Below are positions 25,799 through 39,511 of a DNA stretch of 64,000 nucleotides, piece by piece. The stretch is from Tillus elongatus. Its lineage: Eukaryota > Arthropoda > Insecta > Coleoptera > Cleridae. Below the pieces are notes generated by a model. The model was given only the letters and a program-made list of their open reading frames with translations, was not told the DNA's origin and did not search any database. Each line of letters begins with the position of its first letter. The first letter of the stretch is position 1. The translations under genes and the position numbers were made by a program. The stretch is taken from NCBI GenBank assembly GCA_964006375.1, contig OZ023265.1, forward strand, positions 111,741,084-111,805,083. The letters run 5' to 3'.

Positions 25799-26085
25799 AC
25801 CGATAACTCAAAAAATAATGGGCCGATTTAGATAAAATTTGGCCTTCGTTTCCCTCTGTAAGTGGCTTGGATAAGTTTGTTAGCAAAGAAAATTGGATCA
25901 GGTTTTCCGGGAAATGAGTTTTCTTTCGAAAAACATTTTTATCTCAAAACTAACGTAACGAAATTTGGTGACTAGGTTTGCGATATAAAAATCAAACTAC
26001 ATACCAAAATCTAGACTTCTATGTTACAAGAAAAAAAGTTATACATAAATATTTGGTGCCAGATCATTTTTTAAATAGAACACCT
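25140..26085 (+). mobile_element. HINE-like element split by about 440 bp of unrelated sequence
   Basis: The 5' part at 25140-25285 has the 'TTTAGTGAATTTTTC...AAAAATTCACTA' hairpin, 'GCAAATGAGCGCGAACTAGGAC' (broken at 20 bases in related copies) and 'CCCATATCCGGTGCCAGTTTC'. The body resumes at the (TA)n tract 25721 with 'CACACCGATAACTCAAAAAAT', 'CCGGGAAATGAGTTTTCTTTCG' and 'GTTTGCGATATAAAAATC'. The 3' hairpin is missing. The inserted piece 25286-25720 includes a GGAGGGGGGGAGTGGGGGGG run and has no recognised identity. Confidence 0.65.
25721..25795. repeat. (TA)n microsatellite core
   Basis: About 37 TA units. Confidence 0.97.
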
Positions 26086-26783
26086 TATATATTCATTAAG
26101 ATTAAGATTCTTTTCTCTTCGTACATTATCGCAATATAGAGTTTTGTTTTATTATGCAGAGTGTTTGCGAAGATATTGCTATTTATTTGCTTGAATCGTC
26201 ATGTATTTATCACCCTGTATGTTATAAGATACATCAAATTCAACTTTAGTTCTTACTAAAATGCTTTCCACTAGTAGTCTTTTCTCGTTCAATGTAATTT
26301 ATTTAGTCAAATTTCCGCAGCCATATGCAGAGTGGTTTAAAACGCGAACCGAAATGTTTTCATTTTTTTTCAAATGGGACACCCTATATTTCTCATCGCT
26401 TTCTGATAGCTCGCTTGCTCCTCTGTACATTGTGGTTAGCATTTTCTATGACTAACCCTACTAGTTTTTTAGTTATTTGCGTTTTGAGAAAATATCCTGA
26501 CATTAATTTTTATCTCTCGCAATCTGATTGGCTTTGGAATTGATTGGTTTAAATACAAGGCAGGATATTAGTGCTGGAACGTGAGAACGGGAAAGCTTAA
26601 CAGGAGAGGCACGGAAAAATATCAAACGCTGCATTAATACAGAATGTTTAGAGCTAGTTTAAGAACTAGTGACCCATATACAGGCTGATACATAAACTTA
26701 TCACAAACCAAACACATGTTTCGTCTTATAAAACAGACACGTCGTATTATTTAGATTCCCAGCTCAATTTTAAATTCTAATAC
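26086..26783. other. unassigned; probable mariner flank
   Basis: Contains two 'ACACCCTATA'/'CACCCTGTATG' motifs typical of mariner-type ends and lies upstream of the transposase remnant at 26784, but no matched TIR pair was established. The ORF at 26261-26543 has no family match. Confidence 0.35.
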
Positions 26784-27840
26784 TTGGCTCTGGTAAAATT
26801 GTCAACTATGACATTTCCAATTTTTGACATTTATACATATTATCGTGCGTCGTTTCGTATTACTACAATGAATTTCTCAACACAAGAAATGATGGACATG
26901 GTATATCTTCTCGGGGCAAGTAATAAAAATTGCTTGTTGCCAACGAGAATCTATAGCGAGAAGTCTCCCGATAAAAGGCGACCTAAAAAAGCGAACTTTC
27001 GACTTGGTGGAACAGCGAATCGACAACAGTGGAAGTGTTCAGTACAAAAAAACCGAATTGCAAAGAAGGTTTTAACAGAAACAAACCAGCTAAACATTCT
27101 GTTGGGTATGAACAAAGATCCACACACAACTACGAGGACGATTTCGAGACAACTAGAAATCAGTAGAATATCATGCCGGCGAATTTTGAAGAAACACAAA
27201 ATGCACGCTTATCACATTAAATTGGTACAAGAACTAAACAGTACTGATCACGGTCGAAGACTAGCTTTCTGTAATTGGGCTCAAGAACAACTGCATGAAG
27301 ATGGATCATTTCTCTATAAAGTTATATTTACAGATAAAGCCACATTTCACAAGAACGGTTACGCTAACAGGCAAAATTTTCATTATTACGCTGGAGAAAA
27401 TCCGCATTGTTCGAGGCCGCATTTTAATCAATCTAGATGGTGTCTGAATGTTTGTGGAGGAATTGTCGGTAATCATGTCATCGGACCACATTTCTTTTCA
27501 AAGCGATTGACCAGTCAATATTATCGTTTGTTTCTCCAGAATGATTAGGAACAATTATTGACAAAAGTGCCTCATAAAATCCGACAAGGGTTATGGTTTT
27601 TACATGATGGAGCACCGGTCCACTATACAGCGCTCATTTGAGAATTCCTGAATCACACGTTCCTGGGTTGATGGATTGGGAGAGGTGGCCCAATCAGGTG
27701 GCTTCCTAGATCACCAGACTTGACAAAGATGGTTTTTTTCGTATGGAGTTACGTTAAAGATCATGTTTATCAATTAACTCCAACAATTATTATATGTATA
27801 TTAGCTTTATCGCATAATATGTTTCACCGCACATAGCTAT
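26784..27840 (+). pseudogene. mariner/ITm-type DDE transposase pseudogene
   Basis: A 254-codon frame holds the N-terminal helix-turn-helix region ('MNFSTQEMMDMVYLLGASN' from residue about 29), the second HTH ('TTRTISRQLEISRISCRRIL') and the start of the catalytic core. In that core, 'KVIFTDKATFHKNGYANRQN' carries the first aspartate, but the following glutamate of SDEA is lysine. 'NVCGGIVGNHVIGPHFF' matches the NVWaGI..HiIGP motif. A stop (27546-27548) follows 'LFLQND'. Beyond it the frame continues with 'FLHDGAPVHY' (second aspartate) and, after frameshifts, 'LPRSPDLT' and 'FVWSYVKDHVYQ' to about 27840. The stop and frameshifts mean it is inactive. The true start is probably the internal ATG at about 26868. 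Confidence 0.88.
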
Positions 27841-27924
27841 ACGATAATTAACCATGATAACACTTTTATAAGGTAGTTACTCATAAAATATGAATAGTGT
27901 AAACTATTTAAATATAATTTTTAG

Positions 27925-28556
<632 letters not shown>

Positions 28557-28671
28557 GAACCTTTGTTAATTTCAATTAAATCCAAGAATAATTAGAGATG
28601 GGTATTATATACAACAAAAGAAACTTACCTACCTTACAACTAATTACAACACTACAAATAATTACAGTTAC

Positions 28672-28792
28672 AATATGAAAATTAACACTGACCCGGTATA
28701 TGTGTTCTAGGGCACCTAATTCGCACTCTCTTAAAAAAAATCTCGAAATTCAAAAATCGTGATCTTCTTATTAGTGAGTTTTTCTATAAAAA
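28672..28792 (-). mobile_element. HINE-like 5' end fragment
   Basis: Contains 'AACACTGACCCGGTATATG', 'CCTAATTCGCACTC' and the end 'TTAGTGAGTTTTTCTATAAAAAC'. The core and 3' part are absent. Confidence 0.55.
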
Positions 28793-29574
28793 CAGTATGA
28801 AGTAAAGTTTGCATAAAACATTTTTTCGTTTCCTATGTAATTACTGATTGGGACAAGTTTATCCTCATGCCTATTATTATTCTATCATCCTAGTTTTGGG
28901 TTAAACAGGCAATTTTTTACACTTGAACGCCATGGAGAAATCCTGAAAACTTTGTAAATAGAAAATATTTTAAAATTTGTTCAAGAATAGCATCTCGATA
29001 AAGATTTAGAAAAAGATAGAAAAAAGGCATTCGGAGTATGCCGCAAAGGATGCAGACTGTAGTTGATGCTGAAGGACATTGTACTAAATATTCCGATATT
29101 TTTGTAAGGTTTTCTAAAAATGTATTTTGAAATAAACCTAATATTTTTAATTTCATCCCAAAACCTGATTTGCCCTGAAAAAGCAATTGTGGTATAGATT
29201 CCCACTATTTTAAAATTCTATACACCGTCAACTGGGATAACTTTGGCCTTTGCTGGTAGCTTTGCCCTAACATACAAAAAAAGATTGCATGTGCTCTCTA
29301 AAGAGCAGGATAGTCGCTTATTCTTTACAAGAACAAATAGAAGGTAATACTGCCTTGACTTTCTCATAGCTTTCTCTTGTATTTCCACAATTTATCACCA
29401 CCACGTTGCTGCTCTACTTTGGTATTACTAAAACGTATATTGTGTTTTTCCAACTTTTCCTTCTAAATGCAATAAAGTGCGTAAATCGAAGCAGTTAAGC
29501 GAATTATCTCAGTTTGTTACTAATTGTTTGGCAGTTGGGCCAAAGTTACTACATGCTCTTTTTTTAGGTTATTA
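28793..29574. other. unassigned AT-rich sequence
   Basis: No gene recognised. 'GGATAACTTTGGCC' (29237) and the inverse 'GGGCCAAAGTTACT' (29537) form a short inverted pair of unknown meaning. Confidence 0.4.
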
Positions 29575-30580
29575 AAGTATTTTATTTAATAAAATGTCAT
29601 CACACATCAGCAAACACGTGCTTTGTAAAATATATAACGTGACATTTGTTTGTCTACCACCAGACTCCACACACCTTACTCAACTTCTGGATGTGCCCAT
29701 TTTTGGCCCAACAAAGGAACTGTGGTGTGGAATCCTTCTAAAATGAAAAGAGTCTGCTTATGCATCGAAATTATATACTATTTCTATGGATGTGTTTCCC
29801 ACGTTACAAAAAGAACCCATGAAAGGGTTGCAGAATAATATGGGGAACAACTTGAAAGCTGGATTTGAAAAATGTGGGATATATCCACTTGAAAAACAAA
29901 AACTCTTGGACCGACTGCTCAGAAACGTGGACAAAGATGCTGTAGGAGTGTCGTTCTTGGAGCTGCGGGAAAAGAAAAGAGCCGCCTTCCTAACACCAGA
30001 TGGCCCTTAAAGAAAGAAGAAAAAGTCCAGGTCTTGGAGGTAAAATTATAAATGCCAAAGATGTTGAAGAGGCGCTTTCAGAAGCATGTTGACTGAAGAA
30101 AATTATTTCTGCAAAGAAATTTTTGAGCTAAGGAAGTCAATTCCCTCTACTTGTAAAAAAAAAAGGTCCAGTTTAAAGGAGGTGAAAACGGCAATGCTCT
30201 AACTTGTTAGATAAAGATGACAGTGAGATGGTCTTAGAGTCTGCTGGGATAAATAAAAAATGCTCTGAGTTTGAAGAAAAAACTGGAAGATTCTGGGGAA
30301 GAAAGTATTAAACAGAATAGTTGAAACAAGCCAGTAAATCTTAAAGACTACGCTGTATATGATATTGTTATTCTGAAGTAGGATGGTGCTTAATATCCTG
30401 GAAAGATTTTAGATTTAAGAGGTATCGGACCGACTGCGGAATGTGTGGAAAAAAAAACAAAAATTTAGACGTTGGGCAGAAAAACAAGATTTCTTAAATT
30501 ATTAGTGGGAAGAAATGTGTGGGAAAATAAATCCTCTGAAAATAGGAATCAGTTTCTTGTACCATAACTGGATTAAGATT
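29575..30580 (+). pseudogene. pogo/Tigger-type (jerky-like, DDE_1) transposase pseudogene
   Basis: Only the C-terminal half is present. 29575-29730 reads 'SSHISKHVLCKIYNVTFVCLPPDSTHLTQLLDVPIFGPTKELW' in pieces, the diagnostic LPP.sTH..Q.LDV.vFgp.K block that follows the third catalytic acid in pogo-like transposases. 29836-30008 then reads 'NNLKAGFEKCGIYPL', the usual GF.k.GiyP motif, and ends 'LTPDGP'. A diverged tail at 30330-30570 has 'YPGKILD', 'ECVEKK' and 'VGRNVWENKSS', which often follows this domain in arthropod copies. Several frameshifts are present; no TIR was identified. Confidence 0.82.
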
Positions 30581-30879
30581 TTTCTCCATAGTTTGGACTG
30601 CCAATTCAACAAAACATATAAGACTGTTTAATCGAATTACTCTTTACTGTTTTTTGTTTTCTTTGAAAATTACATTTGTTATATAAAAAAATAAAATCAG
30701 TTTTGCATAGAAAAAATAATGATTTGTTGATTTTTTACAAATTAAGCTTGAGACTAACTCGGACTGGTTATAATATTATTAACAGGTAATTTGGCAATAC
30801 CTGTTCAAGGGCACATTAGTCCAAAAATTAAAAAAATCAAGTAATGTTTAGAGTTTGTATGTGTACTTTAACAATGCTT
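30581..30879. other. unassigned sequence
   Basis: Nothing recognised. Confidence 0.4.
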
Positions 30880-31068
30880 TTATTTATTATTATTATTATT
30901 ATTATTGGTTCTGGCATCTCAGGCTATTAGCACATTCATTCCCAATCTTTAATTAACTTTACCATGGTCTAGACAAGGCCGACTTCTCGTTGGCTCGCCC
31001 TGGAATTGAACCCGGGCCCTCTCGCCTAGCATGATGACACTTAGCATCCTGCGTCACAAGGGCGTGTG
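30880..31068 (-). mobile_element. tRNA-derived SINE with (AAT)n tail
   Basis: On the minus strand a tRNA-like head has an A-box-like 'TGACGCAGGATGCTAAGTG' and a B box 'GGGTTCAATTCC' (about 31002-31013) in a GGGCCC...GGGCG context. A 90-base body follows and then a 3' tail of ATT/AAT triplets (30882-30904). Head, body and simple-repeat tail define a SINE; it would be transcribed by RNA polymerase III. The mobilising LINE cannot be told from this copy. Confidence 0.75.
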
Positions 31069-31190
31069 ACAACTGTTGTAATTACAGTTAAATACGTTTA
31101 AAATAATATAAACCACTTACCATGTCAAGTTTTAATTGGTTTAAAACTACTATTTGTTTATTCAGTGAAATAAGCATTATAAAGTGCGGG

Positions 31191-31516
31191 CCGCAGCAAG
31201 TGCGTTATGGTAGTTAATTTTCATTAAATGCTTCAAATTTAAGTAACTCAATTTTCTATAAGCATAGAAATTGAATGAATAGAATTGAATTTTGGTACGT
31301 AGTAAGGTCTTCCCAAGGCAATATATCCACCAAATTTCATTACAATAGGTTTGTAATTTTCAGGGACAAAATTCTTTTTCGAAAGAAAACCCAAAAACTA
31401 CCCGGAAAACTATGTCCGACTTTCCTGGCTAACGAATGCATCCAAGCTATTAATAAAAGAAAGGTACTTATCGTGTTTCATCCAAATTGGCTATTACGTT
31501 TTGTGTTATCGGTTGA

Positions 31517-31602
<86 letters not shown>

Positions 31603-31660
31603 ATGCATGCATATATTGAAACTGACCTCGGATATGGGTTAAAGGAGTTCTAGTTAAAAT
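31191..31660 (-). mobile_element. HINE-like element with (TA)n core
   Basis: 3' end 'CCGCAGCAAGTGCGTTATGGTAG' (31191), then 'CACCAAATTTCATTACAATAG', 'TTTTCGAAAGAAAACCC', 'GGAAAACTATGTCCGAC', 'GTTATCGGTTGAATAC', (TA)n and 'TTGAAACTGACCTCGGATATGG'. The 5' hairpin is lost. Confidence 0.68.
31529..31590. repeat. (TA)n microsatellite core
   Basis: About 31 TA units flanked by CATA and GTAT variants. Confidence 0.97.
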
Positions 31661-32085
31661 ATAAGCTTAACTTATAAAATTTAATATTGTCTACCAAAGT
31701 ACAAGCAACAGATTAAAGTGTAAAGAAAGTTAAGTGAAAGGACTTTAGTTTAAAAGTTGAAAGCGTCCCATCCAAATTCATTATATAGCTTACAATTACG
31801 TAAACGTTTTTGATAACCTGTAGTGACATATATACATATATCCAAGATTAGGTAAAGCTTTCATTTATTTAAAAAAACGTAGGTACATAGATTTATTATA
31901 TGTGATATTCCAGCGAGGACCACGAGGAGGTATTTAAGCACCCTCGCCGCCTAAGAAAAAAAAAAGAAAATTACATATTAGACAAATAATACAAACACAA
32001 GAAAGATTGCAATAAAACATAACATAGTTCAAAATTGATTCAGAATTAAATGCCCAGAAACTGAAAGACGCAGAGGAACTGAAGT
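31661..32085. other. unassigned sequence
   Basis: No recognisable gene. Confidence 0.4.
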
Positions 32086-32400
32086 AGTGTAAAGAAGAAA
32101 CCAATAAAGTAAATATGGTGGAGTATACGAGTGGACAGAAAAAGAGATGTTTAAAGTCCGCTACGAAATAAGTGGTGGACAATACCAAACTAGAACCAAG
32201 GAAACCATGGCTGACATCAGAAGTACTTAAGTTAATACAAGAACGTTACAGATGGGGAAAGATCAGGAAGGAGGAGGCATACAGCAAATATACACGAACT
32301 TATATATGATCAAACAAAAATGTACGAAATCAAAATAAGTATGGATGCAAAGGAACAGTAAATATATCTAAGAAACAAGAGTGAGCGGAAGTATTGATGA
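32086..32400 (+). pseudogene. LINE linker fragment (RTE/L1-type, between nuclease and RT)
   Basis: The frame reads 'RKPWLTSEVLKLIQERYRWGK', then 'EEAYSKYTRT' and basic residues. This is the KkWiTeeI..Lieer segment that precedes the RT in RTE/CR1/L1-type LINEs. No RT motif follows, so it is a short isolated fragment. Confidence 0.55.
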
Positions 32401-33673
<1,273 letters not shown>

Positions 33674-33720
33674 CGAGACGCAGGAAATACGTTATGGTAG
33701 TGAATTTTCATAAGCTTAAG
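33674..33720 (-). mobile_element. HINE/MITE terminus remnant
   Basis: 'GACGCAGGAAATACGTTATGGTAGTGAATTTTC' type end in mutated form (the CAAGTGCG loop changed). No body follows. Confidence 0.55.
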
Positions 33721-35075
33721 AATTTTGATTTAGTTAAAGCAAAATACAAGATCTCTACATAAATCTTTACTAATGATTTACACAACCAGCTGTATAAATA
33801 AAACAAACAAAACAAGTAACAGACAGATATGTAATTTGTCTTACCAAAAGACCACTAAACCAAGTAGATATAAAATTATCTGCTAAATTTGCAGTTTTCC
33901 TCACGAAGGGTTTTTAGAACACCCCCCCCCCCTGGATGCACACACCACAAGAAAAAATTGTGCAAACAACACCCAGACAGTTTCTGGAACAGCAGTGAAT
34001 ATAGGTGCTGGGCGGGTAAGATAAAAAGGAAATATAAGCGGAAAATGCGAGAAAAACACTTAGTCGGCACCCTAAGAGCCACTTTTCTCACATTTTGCAG
34101 CCATACATCCTTTAAAAGCTGTCTACCAAATTCGCACTAGGTCCCGTAACTTTCTTAGGGGCTGTTCGCAAGAAATTTTTTATATGGTTTATGAGTTTTT
34201 TGTTCGAGAGTGTTCGTAGATATGAAGGAGGGTAAGAAAAACCCCACAACGAAGTAGCGGAGCACGACGTAAGTAAAATGCCAAACTTTAACCATCAGCA
34301 GTCGGTTTATCTAAAACTAACCGTGGGGTAAACTGCAAATTGACCTTTTATCTTAGTAATTTATGTCATTTTGAAAATCTTATGTAATATTTAGATACAA
34401 CCTATCAAAATTGCATCTTGGACGAACACAAGTTTGAAACTTATTGGTCATGACGCCATGTATAATTATCAATAAATAATGTTAATTCATTTAATAAATA
34501 TTATCATTATATAGTATTTTTTCTTAATAAAAAAAAACAAATAAAGAGAAGTTTGTTATACTGCTACAAAAAGTAAAAATTATACTGGTGCGCAAATAGT
34601 ATTGCCCCAAATGGGATTATGCAGAAACGGTTTGACATCTATATTTGACATTTGATGGGGTTAGCTTTCCCATAAATGTGCATATTTTAATCTGTGTTTC
34701 ATTCGTTATGAACGACTGGTGTTTTAAAGTGGTCGCCGTCTTGAGTATTTTTAAATATCAATCTAAGTTTATTATGATGTCTGTCTAGTTTTGCCGCGCA
34801 ATTTAAAGTTGCGAGAATGAAGTTGTGGACGTCACAAGAGTCTGACATAACTACAGTGTGTTGCGCGCATGTCACACCTTTCGAAAAAGGGTACCTGCAG
34901 CTGTCAAGACCTGGACACATTCTATTCAAAGAGCATGACATTTTATTTACTTATTCGCTTCCCAGGTGTTTGCACCGAGTGCAATAATTCGTATTCGATC
35001 CGCGTAACCAACTAACAATTGTGTAAATTGTCAGCCCTGGCGCATTTCTTCCCTAATATAGGGACAATGTATATA
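33721..35075. other. unassigned sequence
   Basis: Includes a C13 homopolymer near 33922. The ORFs at 33889-34140 and 34699-34941 show no family features I recognise. Confidence 0.4.
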
Positions 35076-35271
35076 AGGCTAGATGTATTATCACCATTAA
35101 TAAAAACGCAGACCGGTTTGCCTCTAATTATAGCGCGTCAGTGCGATATACTAACTACAGTAAGAACACATCTATAAAGTGTGTATTTATAATTGGTACA
35201 TTGCGCTGACGAGCTCTAATTACAGCGATGCCGGTCTGCAGTTTTAATTATGGTGGGAATACATCTAGCCT
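35076..35271. mobile_element. 196-bp MITE, TA target duplication
   Basis: Ends AGGCTAGATGTATT... and ...AATACATCTAGCCT. The inverted match extends about 80 bases inward through 'CAGACCGG' and 'GCGTCAG/CTGACG'. It is flanked by TA on both sides (35074-35075 and 35272-35273). A TA duplication with long imperfect TIRs suggests a Tc1/mariner-mobilised MITE. Confidence 0.72.
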
Positions 35272-35956
35272 TACAACTTCACATGTTTTGTTTTCTGATA
35301 GTGCAGTTTTACACTTTACGTCCATATAAATCATCAAAATTGTCACTACTGGTCTAAATAAAATCCACACTGAATGACATAAGCACAGGAAATACCCTAC
35401 ATAGGTTAATGTTTGGGCAGGAATAGTTGGAAATAATGTCATTGGTTCTTTTGAATGCGGTATCACAAGCCCCAAAATTTGGGGATTGCAACTGTCACTC
35501 AAAGCGGGTTGGATTGTATCTGAAGCTTTTACGTTGCAGGGTGTCATTTTTAAATATAGTGTTAACGTGTTTTAGGATTTTTCAATAAATATGCACAATA
35601 ACTGAGATATTCAATTTCTTTCGTTAGGCTGTTTCACACTGCATTAACATGATACGCGGATTTAATTACTTATTATTAGAAGATGTACTTTAGGAACAAG
35701 GTTTTATCCACTCTACAGTGACGGTTTTGCCCAAAATTATTATATATATTCTCAAATTGAATTATAAGCGAATGCACTTTTTACCATAAATACATTATAT
35801 AATTTTTGTAAGATCGTTGTAAATTAATCCAGCATCTTATGTTTTAGGTAAGTCGTCGTGCTGCGACAGAATTAAACTAAATGGGTATGTAGCACCATTG
35901 CGTTTATCAAATACTATTTACTTAACATAAAGAATAATATTGAGGAAAAAAGCAAA
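35272..35956. other. unassigned sequence
   Basis: The 99-codon minus-strand frame at 35248-35547 overlaps the MITE end and has no recognised domain. Confidence 0.4.
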
Positions 35957-36005
35957 AGATTATATCTCTAACCCCAGAGCCAGATTGTATGAAATCCAAA
36001 AATTG
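35957..36005 (+). repeat. left putative TIR of the DUF7869-like transposon
   Basis: 'TATATCTCTAACCCCAGAGCCAGA' (first 20 bases then CAGA) followed by TTGTATGAAATCCAAA. Its reverse complement, with a few changes and a one-base shift, is at 40245-40292. Confidence 0.6.
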
Positions 36006-37736
36006 AATTTTACAGAATAGCTGTGTGAAAAATTTTATTGCTGTTTTTTGTCACAATTTATTCACTGAAGGCATACTGTAAAAGTCAGATTACTTTGCTC
36101 ATTGGCTTTTTTCGTTCTACTCCCCCGCGTCGTGGAATAATGGTGATAGTGATGGAAATTACTTAAATATTAAATTAAATATTTGGAAAATCGACTTGAT
36201 ACACTTCGCCAGTGAAATATGCTACGTAATTTTGACTTTTTTTATGGATTAGCTGACTCAATTGAAGAATTTGAACTCAGTTGCTATATTTTATAATGTA
36301 TTTCTCGTAATTCGGAGAAGAAAAAAAAATATATTGTGGAAAATAAATATTATATTGCATTACTATTAAACTCAAGCTCGTACTTGTACCGAAAACTTCG
36401 TTTTAAATAATAACAGAGTGATCCTAAGCAATTCAAACAAGAATAAGAACAATAAACATGACATACTAAAACCTTATTTATCACATTTTTAATACATGAA
36501 AATGTTGAGCGTTCCAGAGCAATGCCATCTATCGAAATATGTTCAATTATTTTCTTTGGTCGAGATGTAAATCTTTATAGTACTGGTGAACCTTTTTGGA
36601 ACCCACTTGAGGATATTCTGTAGCTTATCATAATTTTTCTTTGATATTGCACGCAGCATGCCAGTTAGTGTTTCCAGATCGTGAACGATGCGATTTTTTT
36701 ACTACTTCTACCTCTTCCATAGAAAATTGCAGATTGGAATTTTTTATCGCTAAAATTTGTTTTCAAATAGACAACGCCTTGATTTTTAGACTTGAGTTTG
36801 CAATGAGCAAATTGAGAACCTAGGAATTTTTGGTTATCCTCCGTTTTATTTTGAGAGATGAATGGAGAACTAGTATCAAGACACAGTTTATTGATATTAT
36901 TAAAGTCTTCTGATTCCATTCCAATTACATTGAAATTGTACATATCTGCCACACATCCTGTCTGCCTGTTGCCAATTCCATAGTGACATTACTCAACACA
37001 TAATCATCTTTTTTGATTCTCTCTCTATAAGAGAATGTACCATACCAGCCTCCATGTGCGCGCGTCCTTCAAAAACTTATGTTACAGTGTTTCTAATTGA
37101 GGCACTAAGGAAATAATATAAAAGTAACACATTATCATCTGTATATTTCTATCCTGAGAAGGACAATTGTCCCTCTAAATAATTAAATGTGTTATGGCAT
37201 GATTACTTTCAAACCAATGGCATATTTCAGTTAACACGAGGCCATTTTATTACTTCCATGTCCACATCATGGATTCAGCTATTTTGTCGCTAGCAGCAAA
37301 AATAATATAATTAAATGACCACAACTGCAAACTGTAAAAAAGTATGTGTATTTATGAGCTCTGATGGTAACAAACATCATTGAAAGTCCACCGTAACCAT
37401 TTCCAAGGATCCCTTTTCCATTGAATCTGCTTTATCTTTTTTCTTATCATCGTATATTTCTGCTGCTTCAGCCAGATGTTTGTCATAATTTTCCTGGAAA
37501 AATTAATTTCTAGATAATTCTCCCTTAAACTGAATTTGAAATGATTACATGTGTCACATGTATCAGTAGCGGGTAGTTGAAAACCTAAGTTAAACTCTTT
37601 ATTGAATATTTTGTAACAAAGCCATTCTTTCTGGGTAACATCGTCACTCTTACCTTCATCTCAACAGTCTTCCTTGAAAATTTCATACATCCTTGCTATT
37701 TGTAAGTGTCCCCCCATATATTTCTTAGTCTTTTTA

Positions 37737-37748
37737 CGGCTATAGTGT
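37737..37748. repeat. 12-bp target duplication of the nested LINE (left copy)
   Basis: CGGCTATAGTGT, identical to 39500-39511. On the minus strand it encodes the HYSR of the interrupted protein on both sides. Confidence 0.88.
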
Positions 37749-39499
37749 AGTAGTAGCAGTGGTGGAGAGGCTAACGCCAAGCAAGTAGGCCATAATGGGC
37801 CCTTTTTGCCAACCCCGGCAACCCAGCTACTCTTCCTCGCTTCCGTCGCCAAACCGCACCGACTTCGCAATGAAGGCCGTGACGGTCTTCAATTGGAAGG
37901 TACTGACCTGATTCCCCTGCAGAGTCCTCGAACCGAACAATTCTGCTAGAAGACTCCCAAAAGCCTCGCATTCACGCAGGCAGTGGTAAGACGTTTCTTC
38001 ATCCTCGCTGCATTCCTGGCAAATGGGATCCCTATCTACGCCTATCAATGTGAGGTGTCTTTTAAGGGCGCAGTAGCCTGTCAGCACCCCAAGGATGCGG
38101 CGAAGCGCAGGTCGACTCCTACCGAGTAGCCAAACAGCTTTATCTCTGTCCGGCCCCTCCACGAAATCCCTCGCCTGCCTACAGCCACCAACCGACCTTC
38201 AGTGCCTTTCCATGGCTTCCTCAGTCCACTTGTCTAAGGCGCAGAGACCGTCTTCCTACATATGCCCATCGCAGGCTCAAGGCCGCAGAATGGCTGCCGG
38301 GAACTAAGCCTTGCGAGATTATTCGCTACCTCACTCCCCGCTACGCCACAGTGTCCCGGAACCCACACCAGTTGCACTTCCTTTGTCCTGGCTAGTCCTT
38401 TGAGGGCGCCAGCGCCCTCCAGAACCAGTGTTGATCTGATTCTGGAGGACCCGGAGGACCGCCTGGTTCTCCGAGCAAATGTATACACATTTCAAGCGGC
38501 TCCTCCTCACATCCCGTCTATTGACTACAGACGGGATAGCGTACCTCTGTTTCGAATGCACCCCCAGCCCTTGATGTATCTTCCTGCCCCGAAGGATTGT
38601 TGATCCTCCAGCCGCGATCTGTCGGTAAAACAGACCAGGCTTGCGGCCTGGAATGCAACCTCATTTTCCCTCCACTGATCCCTACTGGCGATCCTGAGGG
38701 TATATGGCCTAGTCAACCTAATATCGTTATCGGCATTCCGTAACTTGATGGCGAAAATCGGAAAGCCCTTTTCCACCTCCTTCGCGACTCTTGCATGCAC
38801 TATTACTGCTTATTTTCCACACCAGTTTCCAGAGTCTCGCATTCTAAGATGCGACGTCATAGCCTCCCTTCTGATACAGATTGGAAGCGGTGGCAGCATC
38901 AACAAGACCTCTAGCGCGGCTGAGGGTGTCGTCCTCAAAGCGCCTGTGATACCCAGGATTGCCAGCCTTTGGAGTTTGGCTAGCTTCCTGGTAGTAGTTT
39001 GGTTCACCACACACCACCAGACCAACGCCCCATAGAGGATTCTCAGCCTGATGATCGCAGTGTAAATCCAATGAAGGAAGCGAGGATTAAGTTCCCAGGT
39101 CCTCCCTATCACTCGACGCAGCTGCCAGAGGGTCGCCACTCCCTTCCTTACTAGTCGTTCTATTTGCTACCCCCATGTTAGCTTGGAGTCCAGGACCACC
39201 CCCAAATATTTGAACTCCCGCACTAAAGCTAAACCCCTCCACATTCCTCTTCTTGGTGAATATGATCATCTCCGTCTTCGCTGGGTTTACGGAGAGTTCC
39301 AGCTGACCACACCACCTTTCAATTCTGCCACAGCCAGCTTGCATGCACTCACAGACGACGCCGAGGAATTTTCCGGTGACTAGGACCAGCCCATCATCAG
39401 CGTACGCGTGGGCTTAGAAACCATTCTCGGAGAGTCGCTCCAAAAGGCCGTCCATGACCAGACGCCATAGATGAGGCGAAAGGCATCTGCCCTGAGGAC
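37749..39499 (-). pseudogene. 5'-truncated non-LTR retrotransposon (RT + RNase H), R1/LOA/I-type
   Basis: From the right the sequence starts inside the RT at 'PQGRCLSPHLWRLVMDGLLERL' (about 39430-39499). The catalytic 'AYADDGLVLVTGKF' follows (about 39355-39400), then 'GQLELSVNPAKTEMIIFTKK' and the thumb with 'YTAIIRLRILYGALVWW' and 'LAILGITGALRTTPSAALE'. An RNase H domain with 'VQLVWVPGHCGVAGSEVAN' (about 38330-38400) and a C-terminal C-x2-C...H-x-C motif ('PICQECSEDEETSYHCLREC', about 37960-38030) follow. The 3' end is a short run of CTA triplets, not poly(A). The fragment is truncated exactly at the target duplication and has frameshifts between blocks. A sister fragment is at 51590-52300. 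Confidence 0.88.
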
Positions 39500-39511
39500 C
39501 GGCTATAGTGT
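39500..39511. repeat. 12-bp target duplication of the nested LINE (right copy)
   Basis: CGGCTATAGTGT, matching 37737-37748. Confidence 0.88.

Noticed and set aside
28917..29205. 89-codon minus-strand frame
   Set aside because: No family resemblance; composition is that of AT-rich random sequence.
33876..34140. Overlapping 71- and 83-codon frames on both strands
   Set aside because: No recognisable domain, overlapping each other, and including a C homopolymer; unsupported as genes.
35248..35547. 99-codon minus-strand frame as a small gene
   Set aside because: Its end lies inside a MITE terminal repeat and no domain or signal is recognisable.
37400..37500. Functional intron in the DUF7869-like gene (a 'TTTTTCCAG|GAAAA' acceptor-like site at the frame change)
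   Set aside because: The acceptor looks good, but no matching GT donor was found upstream and the gene carries stops elsewhere, so a frameshift is the simpler reading.
38095..39383. Several plus-strand frames of 66-113 codons
   Set aside because: They lie antisense to the LINE RT/RNase H coding region, whose motifs are clear on the minus strand.
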